NCBI GenBank assembly: GCA_018712645.1
Contig: DVGO01000070.1
Span: 41,156-105,155 of the forward strand
DNA: 64,000 bases
Source: Candidatus Faecousia faecavium
Lineage (GTDB): Bacteria > Bacillota > Clostridia > Oscillospirales > Oscillospiraceae
Direction of reading: 5' to 3'
Position numbers and translations under genes: made by a program. Positions 32,873-40,111 of the stretch are shown piece after piece. Under the pieces are notes generated by a model. That model searched no databases. It had not been told where the DNA came from and was given only the letters and a program-made list of their open reading frames with translations. Position 1 is the stretch's first letter. Each line of letters opens with the position of its first letter.

Positions 32873-33778
32873 TCAGCCCATTTTTTCTAATTTCTCCAGC
32901 ACTTCCTGAAAATAGGCGGGCAGCTGGGCAAAAACCATCACCGGATGGCCATCCCTCGGATGCTGGAAGCACAGGGCCCCTGCGTGAAGGCATTGGCTGT
33001 CCTGACCCAATTCCGGTTTTTTGTGGCCGTAAACGGTGTCACCCAGAATGGGGTGGCCGATGTAGGCCATGTGCACCCGAATCTGGTGGGTGCGCCCGGT
33101 TTCCAGTCGGCAGCGGATGTGGGTATAGCCCCGATAGCGGCGCACCACTTCCCAGTGGGTCACGGCAGGCTTGGAATTGCGCTGGGTGACGCACATTTTT
33201 TTGCGGTCCGTAGGGTGCCGACCGATGGGAGCGTCCACTGTTCCGGAATCTTCCCGGAAAGAGCCGACCACAATGGCTTCATAGGTGCGGGCCATGGTGT
33301 GGTCTTTCAGCTGGCTGGCCAGCATGGTGTGGGCGTAGTCATTCTTGGCCACCGCCAGCAGGCCGGAGGTGTCTTTGTCAATTCGGTGGACAATGCCGGG
33401 GCGCAGTTCGCCATTGATGCCGCTCAGGTCATCGCCCAGGGCGTAAAGCAGGCCATTGACCAGGGTATCGTCACTGTGGCCTGCGGCGGGATGCACTACC
33501 AGACCCTTTGGCTTGTTGATCACCAGCAGGTCATCATCTTCATAGACGATTTCCAGATCCATGGGAGTGGGGGCAATGTCCACAGGCTTGGCTTCGGGTA
33601 TGGTGTATTCCACCTGGTCGCCAATGTTCAGTTTGTCATTTTTCTTGCCGGGCTTGCCGTTGCGCAGAACGGCTCCGGATTCCAGCAGCTTCTGGGCAGC
33701 GCTGCGGCTCAGACCGTCGGCGCATCTTGCCAAAAAGGCATCCAGCCGTTCCCCGGCGATATCCGCAATCAGGCGCAT
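32873..33778 (-). CDS. rluD: RluD family 23S rRNA pseudouridine synthase
   Basis: 301 aa. An N-terminal S4 RNA-binding domain (about 11-70; RLDAFLAR..LSRSAAQKLLESGAVLRNG) is followed by the catalytic domain with HRIDKDTSGLL, containing the nucleophilic Asp, and RTHQIRVHM. It converts uridines in large-subunit rRNA to pseudouridine. It overlaps lspA by 10 nt, the common lspA-rluD arrangement in Firmicutes. Confidence 0.95.
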   Translation of the reverse strand: MRLIADIAGERLDAFLARCADGLSRSAAQKLLESGAVLRNGKPGKKNDKLNIGDQVEYTIPEAKPVDIAPTPMDLEIVYEDDDLLVINKPKGLVVHPAAGHSDDTLVNGLLYALGDDLSGINGELRPGIVHRIDKDTSGLLAVAKNDYAHTMLASQLKDHTMARTYEAIVVGSFREDSGTVDAPIGRHPTDRKKMCVTQRNSKPAVTHWEVVRRYRGYTHIRCRLETGRTHQIRVHMAYIGHPILGDTVYGHKKPELGQDSQCLHAGALCFQHPRDGHPVMVFAQLPAYFQEVLEKLEKMG

Positions 33779-34251
33779 TTCTTCTCGTCCTTCCAGAAGT
33801 CCCGGTGAAACAGCACCAGGTGGCCCATGAGCAAAACGCAGCCGCAGGTGATGAAACAGTCGGCTACATTGAACACGGGAAATTCCACAAAAGTGGTTTC
33901 AAACATGTCCACCACATATCCCAGCCGCACCCGGTCGATCATGTTGCCCAGGCCGCCGCCGTAAATTGCGGCGATGCACCAGCGCTCAAAGGGGACAAAG
34001 CCCATAGGCTTTTTGTAGTACTCCCAAACAATCAGCCCGGTAAATACCACAAAAATCAGGGCAAACAGCCACTGCTGTCCCTGAAAGGACGAAAACGCAG
34101 CGCCGTTATTCTGCACATAGGTCAGCTGCAGCAGCCCCGGCAGAAAGGGGACCTCTCCGGACAATGGGATATTCAAAACGGTCAGATATTTCACAGCCTG
34201 GTCGGCTGCGGCAATGCAGAGGGAAAATAGGGCATAATAGAGAAATGGCAT
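33769..34251 (-). CDS. lspA: lipoprotein signal peptidase LspA
   Basis: 160 aa from ATG at 34251, behind ACAGGAGGAAC. Four helices. The catalytic aspartates are visible in GGGLGNMIDRVRLGYVVDMF and VFNVADCFI, and the NNGAAFSSF motif is characteristic. It cleaves prolipoprotein signal peptides, for example that of the PotD and MglB lipoproteins of this window. A longer frame to 34290 has no supporting site. Confidence 0.95.
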   Translation of the reverse strand: MPFLYYALFSLCIAAADQAVKYLTVLNIPLSGEVPFLPGLLQLTYVQNNGAAFSSFQGQQWLFALIFVVFTGLIVWEYYKKPMGFVPFERWCIAAIYGGGLGNMIDRVRLGYVVDMFETTFVEFPVFNVADCFITCGCVLLMGHLVLFHRDFWKDEKKCA

Positions 34252-34378
34252 GAATTTGTTCCTCCTGTTTGGTCGAAGTAATGATACCATGGCTCCCAGG
34301 GAAAGTCAAATTGTTTGGATTTGGGGGTATAAAAAACCCGCCCCAGGTATTCCCAGGACGGTGCTACAAGAGCCTATG

Positions 34379-34615
34379 TCAGTTCACCAGAAACCGGCTG
34401 ACGGTACTGCGAAAATGCTGGTACTCTGCTTCCGTGCAGGTAACCACTGCGGTAAGGGGATGGGAAAAGTTCAGACAGAACATTTCCATAAAGCTTTTCC
34501 CGTTGGCCTGATACTGGTCGTTTCCAACCCGGACGGGGAAAGGGAAGGTTGTTGCCAACGCAACAAATTCCTGCACGTCCCGGACGGACCGAAGCTGAAT
34601 TTCAAATTCCCACAT
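34379..34615 (-). CDS. HPr-like protein lacking the phosphorylatable histidine
   Basis: 78 aa from ATG at 34615 with AAAGGAGAG upstream. The length and strand pattern match HPr/Crh: an initial FEIQLRSVRDVQEFVALAT, then NGKSFMEMFCLNF, equivalent to the regulatory Ser46 region, then LTAVVTCTE. Where HPr has the His15 motif (LHARPA), this protein has TFPFPVRV, so it cannot pass phosphate from enzyme I. The Ser of GKSFM is kept, as in Crh, so a regulatory role through HPr kinase is possible (inference). Confidence 0.7.
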   Translation of the reverse strand: MWEFEIQLRSVRDVQEFVALATTFPFPVRVGNDQYQANGKSFMEMFCLNFSHPLTAVVTCTEAEYQHFRSTVSRFLVN

Positions 34616-34721
34616 AAAACTCTCCTTTGCAAGCTGTACAAAATCCACATTATCCTGTATAATGGAGAGCAGCAATCCAAAAGACGGCTCCGATATTCCC
34701 GCATGTGATGCGGACAACGAT

Positions 34722-34749
34722 ATTATAGCATTTTTCGGCAAAATTGCAA
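34722..34749 (-). promoter_or_regulatory. promoter of the HPr-like gene
   Basis: Minus strand TTGCAA (34749-34744), 16-bp spacer, TATAAT (34727-34722). Confidence 0.7.
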
Positions 34750-34805
34750 CTGTCGGTTTGGCTGATTTTAACAATTTATTAACTTTTTTATTGGTGGATT
34801 TGACA

Positions 34806-36098
34806 ATGAAGTTTGGATTTTATACATTAGGATGCAAAACAAACCAGTACGAAACCCAGGCAATGGAGCGATTTCTGACAGAAAAAGGCCATGAAATTGT
34901 GCCCTTTGACCAGGTCTGCGATGGTTATATCATCAATACCTGCTCCGTAACTGCGGTGGCGGACAAGAAAAACCGGGCGGTAATCCGCCGGTGCCGCCGG
35001 GACAATCCCCAGGCGGTGATTGGCGTCTGCGGCTGCTACTGCCAGCACGCGCCGGAGGATGTGCGCAAGCTTGGGGTGGACGTCATCGGCGGCAGCGGCG
35101 GACGGCAGGCCTTTGTGGAGCAGATGCTGCAAGCCCTGGAAAACCGCTCCCATCTGGAATGCCTGGACAATGCCCTGCGCCGGAGAGAATTTGAAGTCCT
35201 TCCTGCCGGCGGCCTGGAAGAGCGGACCCGGGCTATGCTGAAAGTGCAGGACGGCTGCGTCAATTTCTGCACTTACTGTATTATCCCCTACACCCGAGGG
35301 CCTATTCGCTCAGCTCCGGTGGAACTGGCAGTGGAGCAGGCCCAGGACCTGGCCCGGCGGGGGTACCGGGAAATTGTGGTGACAGGCATTGAAATTGCCA
35401 GCTGGGGAGCGGATCTGCCGGGTAAGCCCCAGGTGACAGGGCTGATTGAAGCCATCTGCCAGGCGGTACCCCAGCTCCGGGTGCGCCTGGGTTCTCTGGA
35501 ACCCAGAATCGTCACCGAGGAGTTTTGCAGACGGCTGGCGGCGCTGCCCAATCTGTGCCATCAGTTCCATCTGAGCATGCAAAGCGGCTGCGACACGGTT
35601 TTGCAGCGGATGAAGCGCAAATATGACACTGCCCGCTACTATGAAAGCGTGTGCCTTTTGAATCAGTATTTTCCGGACTGCACCATTACCACGGATATGA
35701 TTGTGGCATTTCCGGGGGAGACGGAGGAGGAATTTGCCCAGAGCCTTTCTTTTATTCAAAAATGCGGCTTTGCGGATATGCACATTTTCCCCTATTCCCG
35801 CCGCCCCGGAACCCCGGCGGACAAGATGCCGGGCCAGCACAGCAATGCCACCAAGGAAGCCCGGAGCCGGGCGGCCATTGCGGTGGCAGAGCAGATGTGC
35901 CGTCAGTTCCGGCAGAATCTGATTGGCTCGGTGCAGGAGGTGCTGTTTGAAGAAAAGAGCGGGCAGTATTATACCGGTCACGCCTCCAATTATGTGAAGG
36001 TTTATGCACCGGGAGAGAATCTGCACAACCAGCTGCGCCCGGTGCGTATCCTGGAAATCTGGGAAGACGGCGTTCGGGGAGAGATTGTGGAAGGGTAA
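34806..36098 (+). CDS. mtaB: tRNA t6A37 methylthiotransferase MtaB
   Basis: 430 aa from ATG 34806. The N-terminal UPF0004 domain has three Fe-S cysteines in LGCKTNQYE, NTCSVT and GVCGCYCQ. The radical-SAM cluster motif is C151xxxC155xxC158 (CVNFCTYC), followed by SLEPRIVTEEF and a C-terminal TRAM-like part. MtaB adds a methylthio group to t6A at position 37 of tRNAs reading ANN codons. The ribosome-binding site is weak (GGTGG). Confidence 0.94.
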   Translation: MKFGFYTLGCKTNQYETQAMERFLTEKGHEIVPFDQVCDGYIINTCSVTAVADKKNRAVIRRCRRDNPQAVIGVCGCYCQHAPEDVRKLGVDVIGGSGGRQAFVEQMLQALENRSHLECLDNALRRREFEVLPAGGLEERTRAMLKVQDGCVNFCTYCIIPYTRGPIRSAPVELAVEQAQDLARRGYREIVVTGIEIASWGADLPGKPQVTGLIEAICQAVPQLRVRLGSLEPRIVTEEFCRRLAALPNLCHQFHLSMQSGCDTVLQRMKRKYDTARYYESVCLLNQYFPDCTITTDMIVAFPGETEEEFAQSLSFIQKCGFADMHIFPYSRRPGTPADKMPGQHSNATKEARSRAAIAVAEQMCRQFRQNLIGSVQEVLFEEKSGQYYTGHASNYVKVYAPGENLHNQLRPVRILEIWEDGVRGEIVEG

Positions 36099-36100
36099 AA

Positions 36101-36134
36101 AATATCCAGCCCAAATCCGGGCTGGATATTTTGC
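36101..36134. terminator. bidirectional terminator between mtaB and the SdpI-like gene
   Basis: 12-bp perfect stem 36101-36112/36119-36130 with A and T tracts on either side, serving both convergent genes. Confidence 0.88.
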
Positions 36135-36707
36135 TTATTGCTTGTTTTTCTTCCGGTATTCACCTTTGCGGTCGAAACGCATGGCGGCGGTGAGATTGAT
36201 GCCGATGGTTGCCAGCACCGCCAGAATCGCCTGCCAGATCAAACAGTCTGCGGCGCGCCAAACCATGTCGGTCACTTCCATCTTGGCAAAGCCGCCGGAG
36301 ATGAGCAGCATGATGATGGTCAGAATCAGTCCCAGACCGCCAAAAACCACACCGGCCAGCCGCTGGGTAAACCGCCAGGCCTGGACACTGCCCATGCCGT
36401 AGTAGCAGCGGTAGCCAAAATAGTAGTTGGCTTCCTTCGGTGACAGGAACAGATACGCAAGTCCAAGCACCAGCAGAACAATGGGGCCGATCATCACCGC
36501 AAAGCGGCAAATTGTGGAAAGGCTTCCGAATACGTCGCTCAGTTCCGGCAGCAGCGATGCCGGGTCAAAGGCATCCATCATATCCTTGATGGAGCCCAAA
36601 TCCAGGCCCCCTTCTGTGACAGCAGTAGGGTCTGTTGGTATGGTGGCCACAGTGGTTTCCAGTGTTGCCAGAGTGGTCTCCAGAGTTTCCGTTGGAATTG
36701 TGCTCAT
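36135..36707 (-). CDS. SdpI-like membrane protein
   Basis: 190 aa from ATG at 36707, overlapping the nrdR stop by one base. The N-terminal 30 residues are Thr/Glu/Pro-rich and lack a signal peptide. Three or four helices follow, and the segment YYFGYRCYYGMGSVQAWRFTQRLAG resembles the SdpI/YhfL family motif (FGYRTxxSMKSxExWxxA). SdpI confers immunity to a sporulation toxin in Bacillus, but most relatives are uncharacterised, so only the family likeness is claimed. Confidence 0.65.
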   Translation of the reverse strand: MSTIPTETLETTLATLETTVATIPTDPTAVTEGGLDLGSIKDMMDAFDPASLLPELSDVFGSLSTICRFAVMIGPIVLLVLGLAYLFLSPKEANYYFGYRCYYGMGSVQAWRFTQRLAGVVFGGLGLILTIIMLLISGGFAKMEVTDMVWRAADCLIWQAILAVLATIGINLTAAMRFDRKGEYRKKNKQ

Positions 36708-37162
36708 TATTTTTCCTCCAGGAATTTGCTGATCTCCCGCATAAAGCTTCCGGCATCCTGGAACCGATGGTAGATGGAGGCAAAGCGGATGTAGGCCACT
36801 TCATCCAGGGGTTTCAGCCGTTCCATGACCATTTCCCCCAGCTTATCGGTGCTGATTTCCCGTTCCAGGGTGTTCTGAATGGTCTGTTCGATTTCCGTAG
36901 TAATGCGGTCCAGATCGGTGACATCCACTTTCCGTTTGTCAAAGGCCCGGATCATGGAATTGAGAATCTTATTTCGGTCAAAGTTCTGACGGGAGCCGTC
37001 CCGCTTCACCACAATGATGGGAAGACTCTCCACAATTTCATAGGTGGTGAACCTGCGCTGGCAGCCCATACACTCCCGGCGGCGGCGAATGCTCAGGCCG
37101 TCCTCGCTGTGGCGGGAGTCCACCACCTTGCTTTCCTGATCACCGCAAAACGGACATTTCAT
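36707..37162 (-). CDS. nrdR: transcriptional repressor NrdR
   Basis: 151 aa. The N-terminal zinc ribbon uses C3, C6, C31 and C34 (CPFCG..CMGCQRRFTTYE), followed by an ATP-cone domain (VVKRDGSRQNFDRNKILNSM). NrdR senses dATP/ATP and represses ribonucleotide reductase operons through NrdR boxes. Length is standard. Confidence 0.97.
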   Translation of the reverse strand: MKCPFCGDQESKVVDSRHSEDGLSIRRRRECMGCQRRFTTYEIVESLPIIVVKRDGSRQNFDRNKILNSMIRAFDKRKVDVTDLDRITTEIEQTIQNTLEREISTDKLGEMVMERLKPLDEVAYIRFASIYHRFQDAGSFMREISKFLEEK

Positions 37163-37263
37163 GGGAAATTCACTCCCTTTCCCCCAATGATTCCTGTATT
37201 ATAGCAGAAAAATCTTCCACTGTCCAGCATTTTTTATCCGCCGGGCTTCGACAGGAATGACTC

Positions 37264-37292
37264 TTGCCATTCTGGCGGCGATGGGGTAAAAT
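37264..37292 (+). promoter_or_regulatory. promoter of the small membrane protein gene
   Basis: TTGCCA (37264-37269), 17-bp spacer, TAAAAT (37287-37292). Confidence 0.7.
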
Positions 37293-37337
37293 AGGGACAT
37301 GTCCGTTTTTGTTTACGCCGATAATAAGGAGTAGGTT

Positions 37338-37769
37338 ATGTCGAAAAAAATGTGGTTTCTCCTGTGGGGCGGCCTGTTTGTTCTGTGTGCTGCCTTGGGA
37401 TTTTTGCCGGAGCCGGTTTGCGCTCCTATAGAGGATGGAGGCGTGTGCTGGCTGCGGGTGGTGATGACGATTTTGTCCGTGGTGTTCTTCCTGCCTCCGG
37501 CGGTGCTGCTGCACAAGGCGGGGAAGGAAAAGAATGTGCCCATGCAGCAGCTGATCCGCAATCTGTCCGCCCTTTCCCTGGGACTGACCCTGGTGATGCT
37601 GATTCTGAACTTCTGGTCAGCCCTGGGGCCGGAGATACTGGGCAGCGTGCTGCATTATGTGCTGGTGGTGGTATCCACCCCCATGATTTGCAGCGGGCAA
37701 TGGGCGCTGAGCCTGTTTTTGTGGGCCTGCCTGCTCATGGTCAGTTTGCGCCAACTGCGCAGAAAATAA
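37338..37769 (+). CDS. small four-helix membrane protein, unknown function
   Basis: 143 aa from ATG 37338 with AAGGAG upstream. Four hydrophobic helices (about 5-22, 35-55, 72-92, 100-135) with a short basic tail RQLRRK. No family recognised. It lies between two minus-strand genes and has its own promoter; coding is supported by promoter, ribosome-binding site and a clean hydrophobic pattern. Confidence 0.72.
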   Translation: MSKKMWFLLWGGLFVLCAALGFLPEPVCAPIEDGGVCWLRVVMTILSVVFFLPPAVLLHKAGKEKNVPMQQLIRNLSALSLGLTLVMLILNFWSALGPEILGSVLHYVLVVVSTPMICSGQWALSLFLWACLLMVSLRQLRRK

Positions 37770-37773
37770 TCGC

Positions 37774-38949
37774 TTATCCGTTGAAAGACGCTGCGTCGAA
37801 GGTGGTGACCACATGGTAGACCATGGAACCTTCCTGGTTCATCCCATCTTCCACAAAGCGCCGGATGGACTCCTCCTGGCCCTGCAGGTCGGAAGGAAGG
37901 GCCACGTCGAACACCAGATTCATATGCTTGCGGCCTTGGGTCATGCGAAAATCGTGGAGCGTAAGCCGGGGGTCCTTCTGCTGCAGCAATTCTGCGACAG
38001 CTTGCTTGCACCGGGTCAGCTCCGGATCATCCACAATCACCGGGTCGTAGTGAATGACCAGGTGGACGTTGTGACTGCGCAGGCACTCGCGCTCCATGTC
38101 ATCAATACTCTCGTGGCATTCCAGCGGGTCTTCCCGGTAGTCCATCTCCACGTGGAGGCTGGCAAACCGCTGTCCCGGGCCGTAATCGTGAACCATCAGG
38201 TCGTGGTACCCCAGAACCTTGGGCTGCTGGGCTATGTAATCCACGATTTCCTGCCGCAGCTGGGAATCTGCGCTTTCTCCCAGCAGGGGAGAGATGGTGT
38301 CTTTTGCCAGTTGTACGCCGCTGTACAGGATGAACAGCGCCACGCACAGACCGATGTAGCCGTCCACCGGCAGTCCCCAGAAATGCTGAACCAATCCCGC
38401 AGCCAGAACGGCGGTGGTGGTAATGCAGTCGTTGCGGCTGTCGGCAGAGGTGGCCAGCAGGGCGGTGGAGTCGATTTTCTTGCCCAGCTTCCGGTTAAAC
38501 AGGGCCATCCACAGCTTCACAGCGATGGATGCGATCAGCACCCCGGCTGCCACGGCGGAAAATTCCACCGGCGTGGGATGGAGAATCTTCTCGGCGGAGC
38601 TTTTCACCAGCTCAAAGCCGATTACCAGAATCAGGGCGGCCACTGCAAGGCCGCTTAAGTACTCTGCCCGGGCGTGACCGAAGGGGTGGTGCTCGTCGGC
38701 AGGCTTATCTGCCAGACGGAAGCCGATCAGGGTCACGATGGAGCCGGAAGCGTCGGAGAGGTTATTCAGGGCATCTGCGGCAATGGAAACCGAGCCGGTC
38801 AGGGTGCCCACAATGCCTTTGCACAGCGACAGCAGAAGATTGCAGGCGATGCCTACCAGGCCGGACATGGTGCCAATGGCGGAACGAACCCGGCTGCTGG
38901 AGATGTTTTCATAGTCTTTGACAAATAAGCGTAATAGAAGATCCGTCAT
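37774..38949 (-). CDS. cation diffusion facilitator (CDF) metal exporter
   Basis: 391 aa from ATG at 38949 behind CAGGAGGTAA. Metal-site motifs: ADALNNLSDASGS (helix 2) and HHPFGHARAEYL, then SADSRNDCITTT (helix 5) with the second Asp pair. The cytoplasmic C-terminal domain has His/Asp residues in LMVHDYGPGQRFASLHVEMDY. It exports Zn2+, Mn2+, Fe2+ or Co2+ using protons. The extended C-terminus (over 170 aa) resembles the MntE/YdfM group; the Asn-Asp pair in helix 2 often goes with Mn2+ or Fe2+ (inference). Confidence 0.9.
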   Translation of the reverse strand: MTDLLLRLFVKDYENISSSRVRSAIGTMSGLVGIACNLLLSLCKGIVGTLTGSVSIAADALNNLSDASGSIVTLIGFRLADKPADEHHPFGHARAEYLSGLAVAALILVIGFELVKSSAEKILHPTPVEFSAVAAGVLIASIAVKLWMALFNRKLGKKIDSTALLATSADSRNDCITTTAVLAAGLVQHFWGLPVDGYIGLCVALFILYSGVQLAKDTISPLLGESADSQLRQEIVDYIAQQPKVLGYHDLMVHDYGPGQRFASLHVEMDYREDPLECHESIDDMERECLRSHNVHLVIHYDPVIVDDPELTRCKQAVAELLQQKDPRLTLHDFRMTQGRKHMNLVFDVALPSDLQGQEESIRRFVEDGMNQEGSMVYHVVTTFDAASFNG

Positions 38950-38990
38950 AAATTACCTCCTGAAAAAGCCGGAAAACCCGGTGCTGCGTC

Positions 38991-39009
38991 ACTCTACTGC
39001 CAGTAGAGT
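38991..39009. promoter_or_regulatory. palindrome in the CDF/degV divergent region (possible operator)
   Basis: ACTCTAC-TGCCA-GTAGAGT, a perfect 7-bp inverted repeat 42 bp upstream of the CDF gene. Its place and symmetry suit a dimeric repressor such as a metal sensor. No known box was matched. Confidence 0.4.
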
Positions 39010-39095
39010 CGGTAATTCTACCACCTGTGGGAGACAAAGTTGGGAAAATTGCACCATAATGGCGTGACTTTACCCCCACTGTGTTGTATGATAAC

Positions 39096-39123
39096 TTGGC
39101 TAGGGTGCGTTACCCGCTATTAT
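39096..39123 (+). promoter_or_regulatory. promoter of degV
   Basis: TTGGCT (39096-39101), 16-bp spacer, TATTAT (39118-39123). Confidence 0.55.
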
Positions 39124-39166
39124 ACTGCAAAAGACCGAAGGTGTCTATTACTTTTTGGGAGCGTGA

Positions 39167-40033
39167 ATGACAATGAGCTATCGCATTATTACTGACTCCG
39201 GCTGTGATTTCCCCAACGACATGTATGCCCAGCTGAATCTGACCATGGTACCGCTGAGTGTGGAATTCCAGGGCAGTGTTACAGATGATAAAAACGATGA
39301 CAGCCTGAAGCAGATTTATGACGGACTTCGCGCCGGGGAATCTGCCAAAACCTCTGCCGTCAATCCCAGCCGTTGGACCCAGGCTATGGAAGCCCCTCTG
39401 GCAGCCGGGGAAGATGTGCTGGTGATGGCTTTTTCTTCCGGCCTGTCCACCACCTACCAGTCTGCGGTGATTGCCGCTGAGGAACTGCGGGAAAAGTATC
39501 CGGAGCGGAAGCTCTATGTGGTGGATACCCTGGCAGCATCCATGGGTCAGGGGTTGCTTGTCTGGTATGCCTGCAAAAAGCGGGACGAGGGCATGCCCCT
39601 GGAGCAGCTCCACGACTGGGTGGAGGAAAACAAGCTGCACCTGTGCCACTGGTTTACGGTGGATGATCTGATGCATCTGAAGCGGGGCGGCCGGATCAGC
39701 GCCACCACAGCATTGGTTGGAACCATGCTGCAGATCAAGCCGGTGCTCCATGTGGACAACGAAGGCCATCTGATCAACGTTGCCAAGGCCCGGGGCCGGA
39801 AGGCATCCATTGATGCTCTGGCCAAGAAAGTGGGCGAGTTGGCCGGAAATTATGACAACAGCACCATGTTCATTTCCCACGGCGACTGCCGGGAGGAAGC
39901 GGAGTACCTGGCTGGCATTCTGAAGGAGAAGTACGGTGTCAAGGAAGTCATCATCAGCTATGTAGGCGCCGTCATCGGCTCCCATTCCGGCCCCGGTACG
40001 GTGGCCCTGTTCTTCCTGGGCGATCATCGCTGA
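39167..40033 (+). CDS. DegV family fatty-acid-binding protein
   Basis: 288 aa from ATG 39167, 5 nt after TGGGAG; a second ATG at 39173 is possible. DegV landmarks: IITDSGCDFP at the start, MAFSSGLSTTYQSA, VVDTLAASMGQG, LMHLKRGGRIS and the late SHSGPGTVALFF. DegV/FakB proteins hold a fatty acid for phosphorylation by FakA, feeding phospholipid synthesis. No fakA is in the window. Confidence 0.93.
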   Translation: MTMSYRIITDSGCDFPNDMYAQLNLTMVPLSVEFQGSVTDDKNDDSLKQIYDGLRAGESAKTSAVNPSRWTQAMEAPLAAGEDVLVMAFSSGLSTTYQSAVIAAEELREKYPERKLYVVDTLAASMGQGLLVWYACKKRDEGMPLEQLHDWVEENKLHLCHWFTVDDLMHLKRGGRISATTALVGTMLQIKPVLHVDNEGHLINVAKARGRKASIDALAKKVGELAGNYDNSTMFISHGDCREEAEYLAGILKEKYGVKEVIISYVGAVIGSHSGPGTVALFFLGDHR

Positions 40034-40050
40034 AGTCTTTCCATAACAGA

Positions 40051-40085
40051 AAAAGCGCAATGCGATTTGTTCGCATTGCGCTTTT
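40051..40085. terminator. bidirectional terminator between degV and lacZ
   Basis: 15-bp perfect stem 40051-40065/40071-40085 flanked by A and T runs, shared by convergent genes. Confidence 0.9.
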
Positions 40086-40111
40086 GTTGTATGTTGGTTG
40101 TATGCGGCTTG

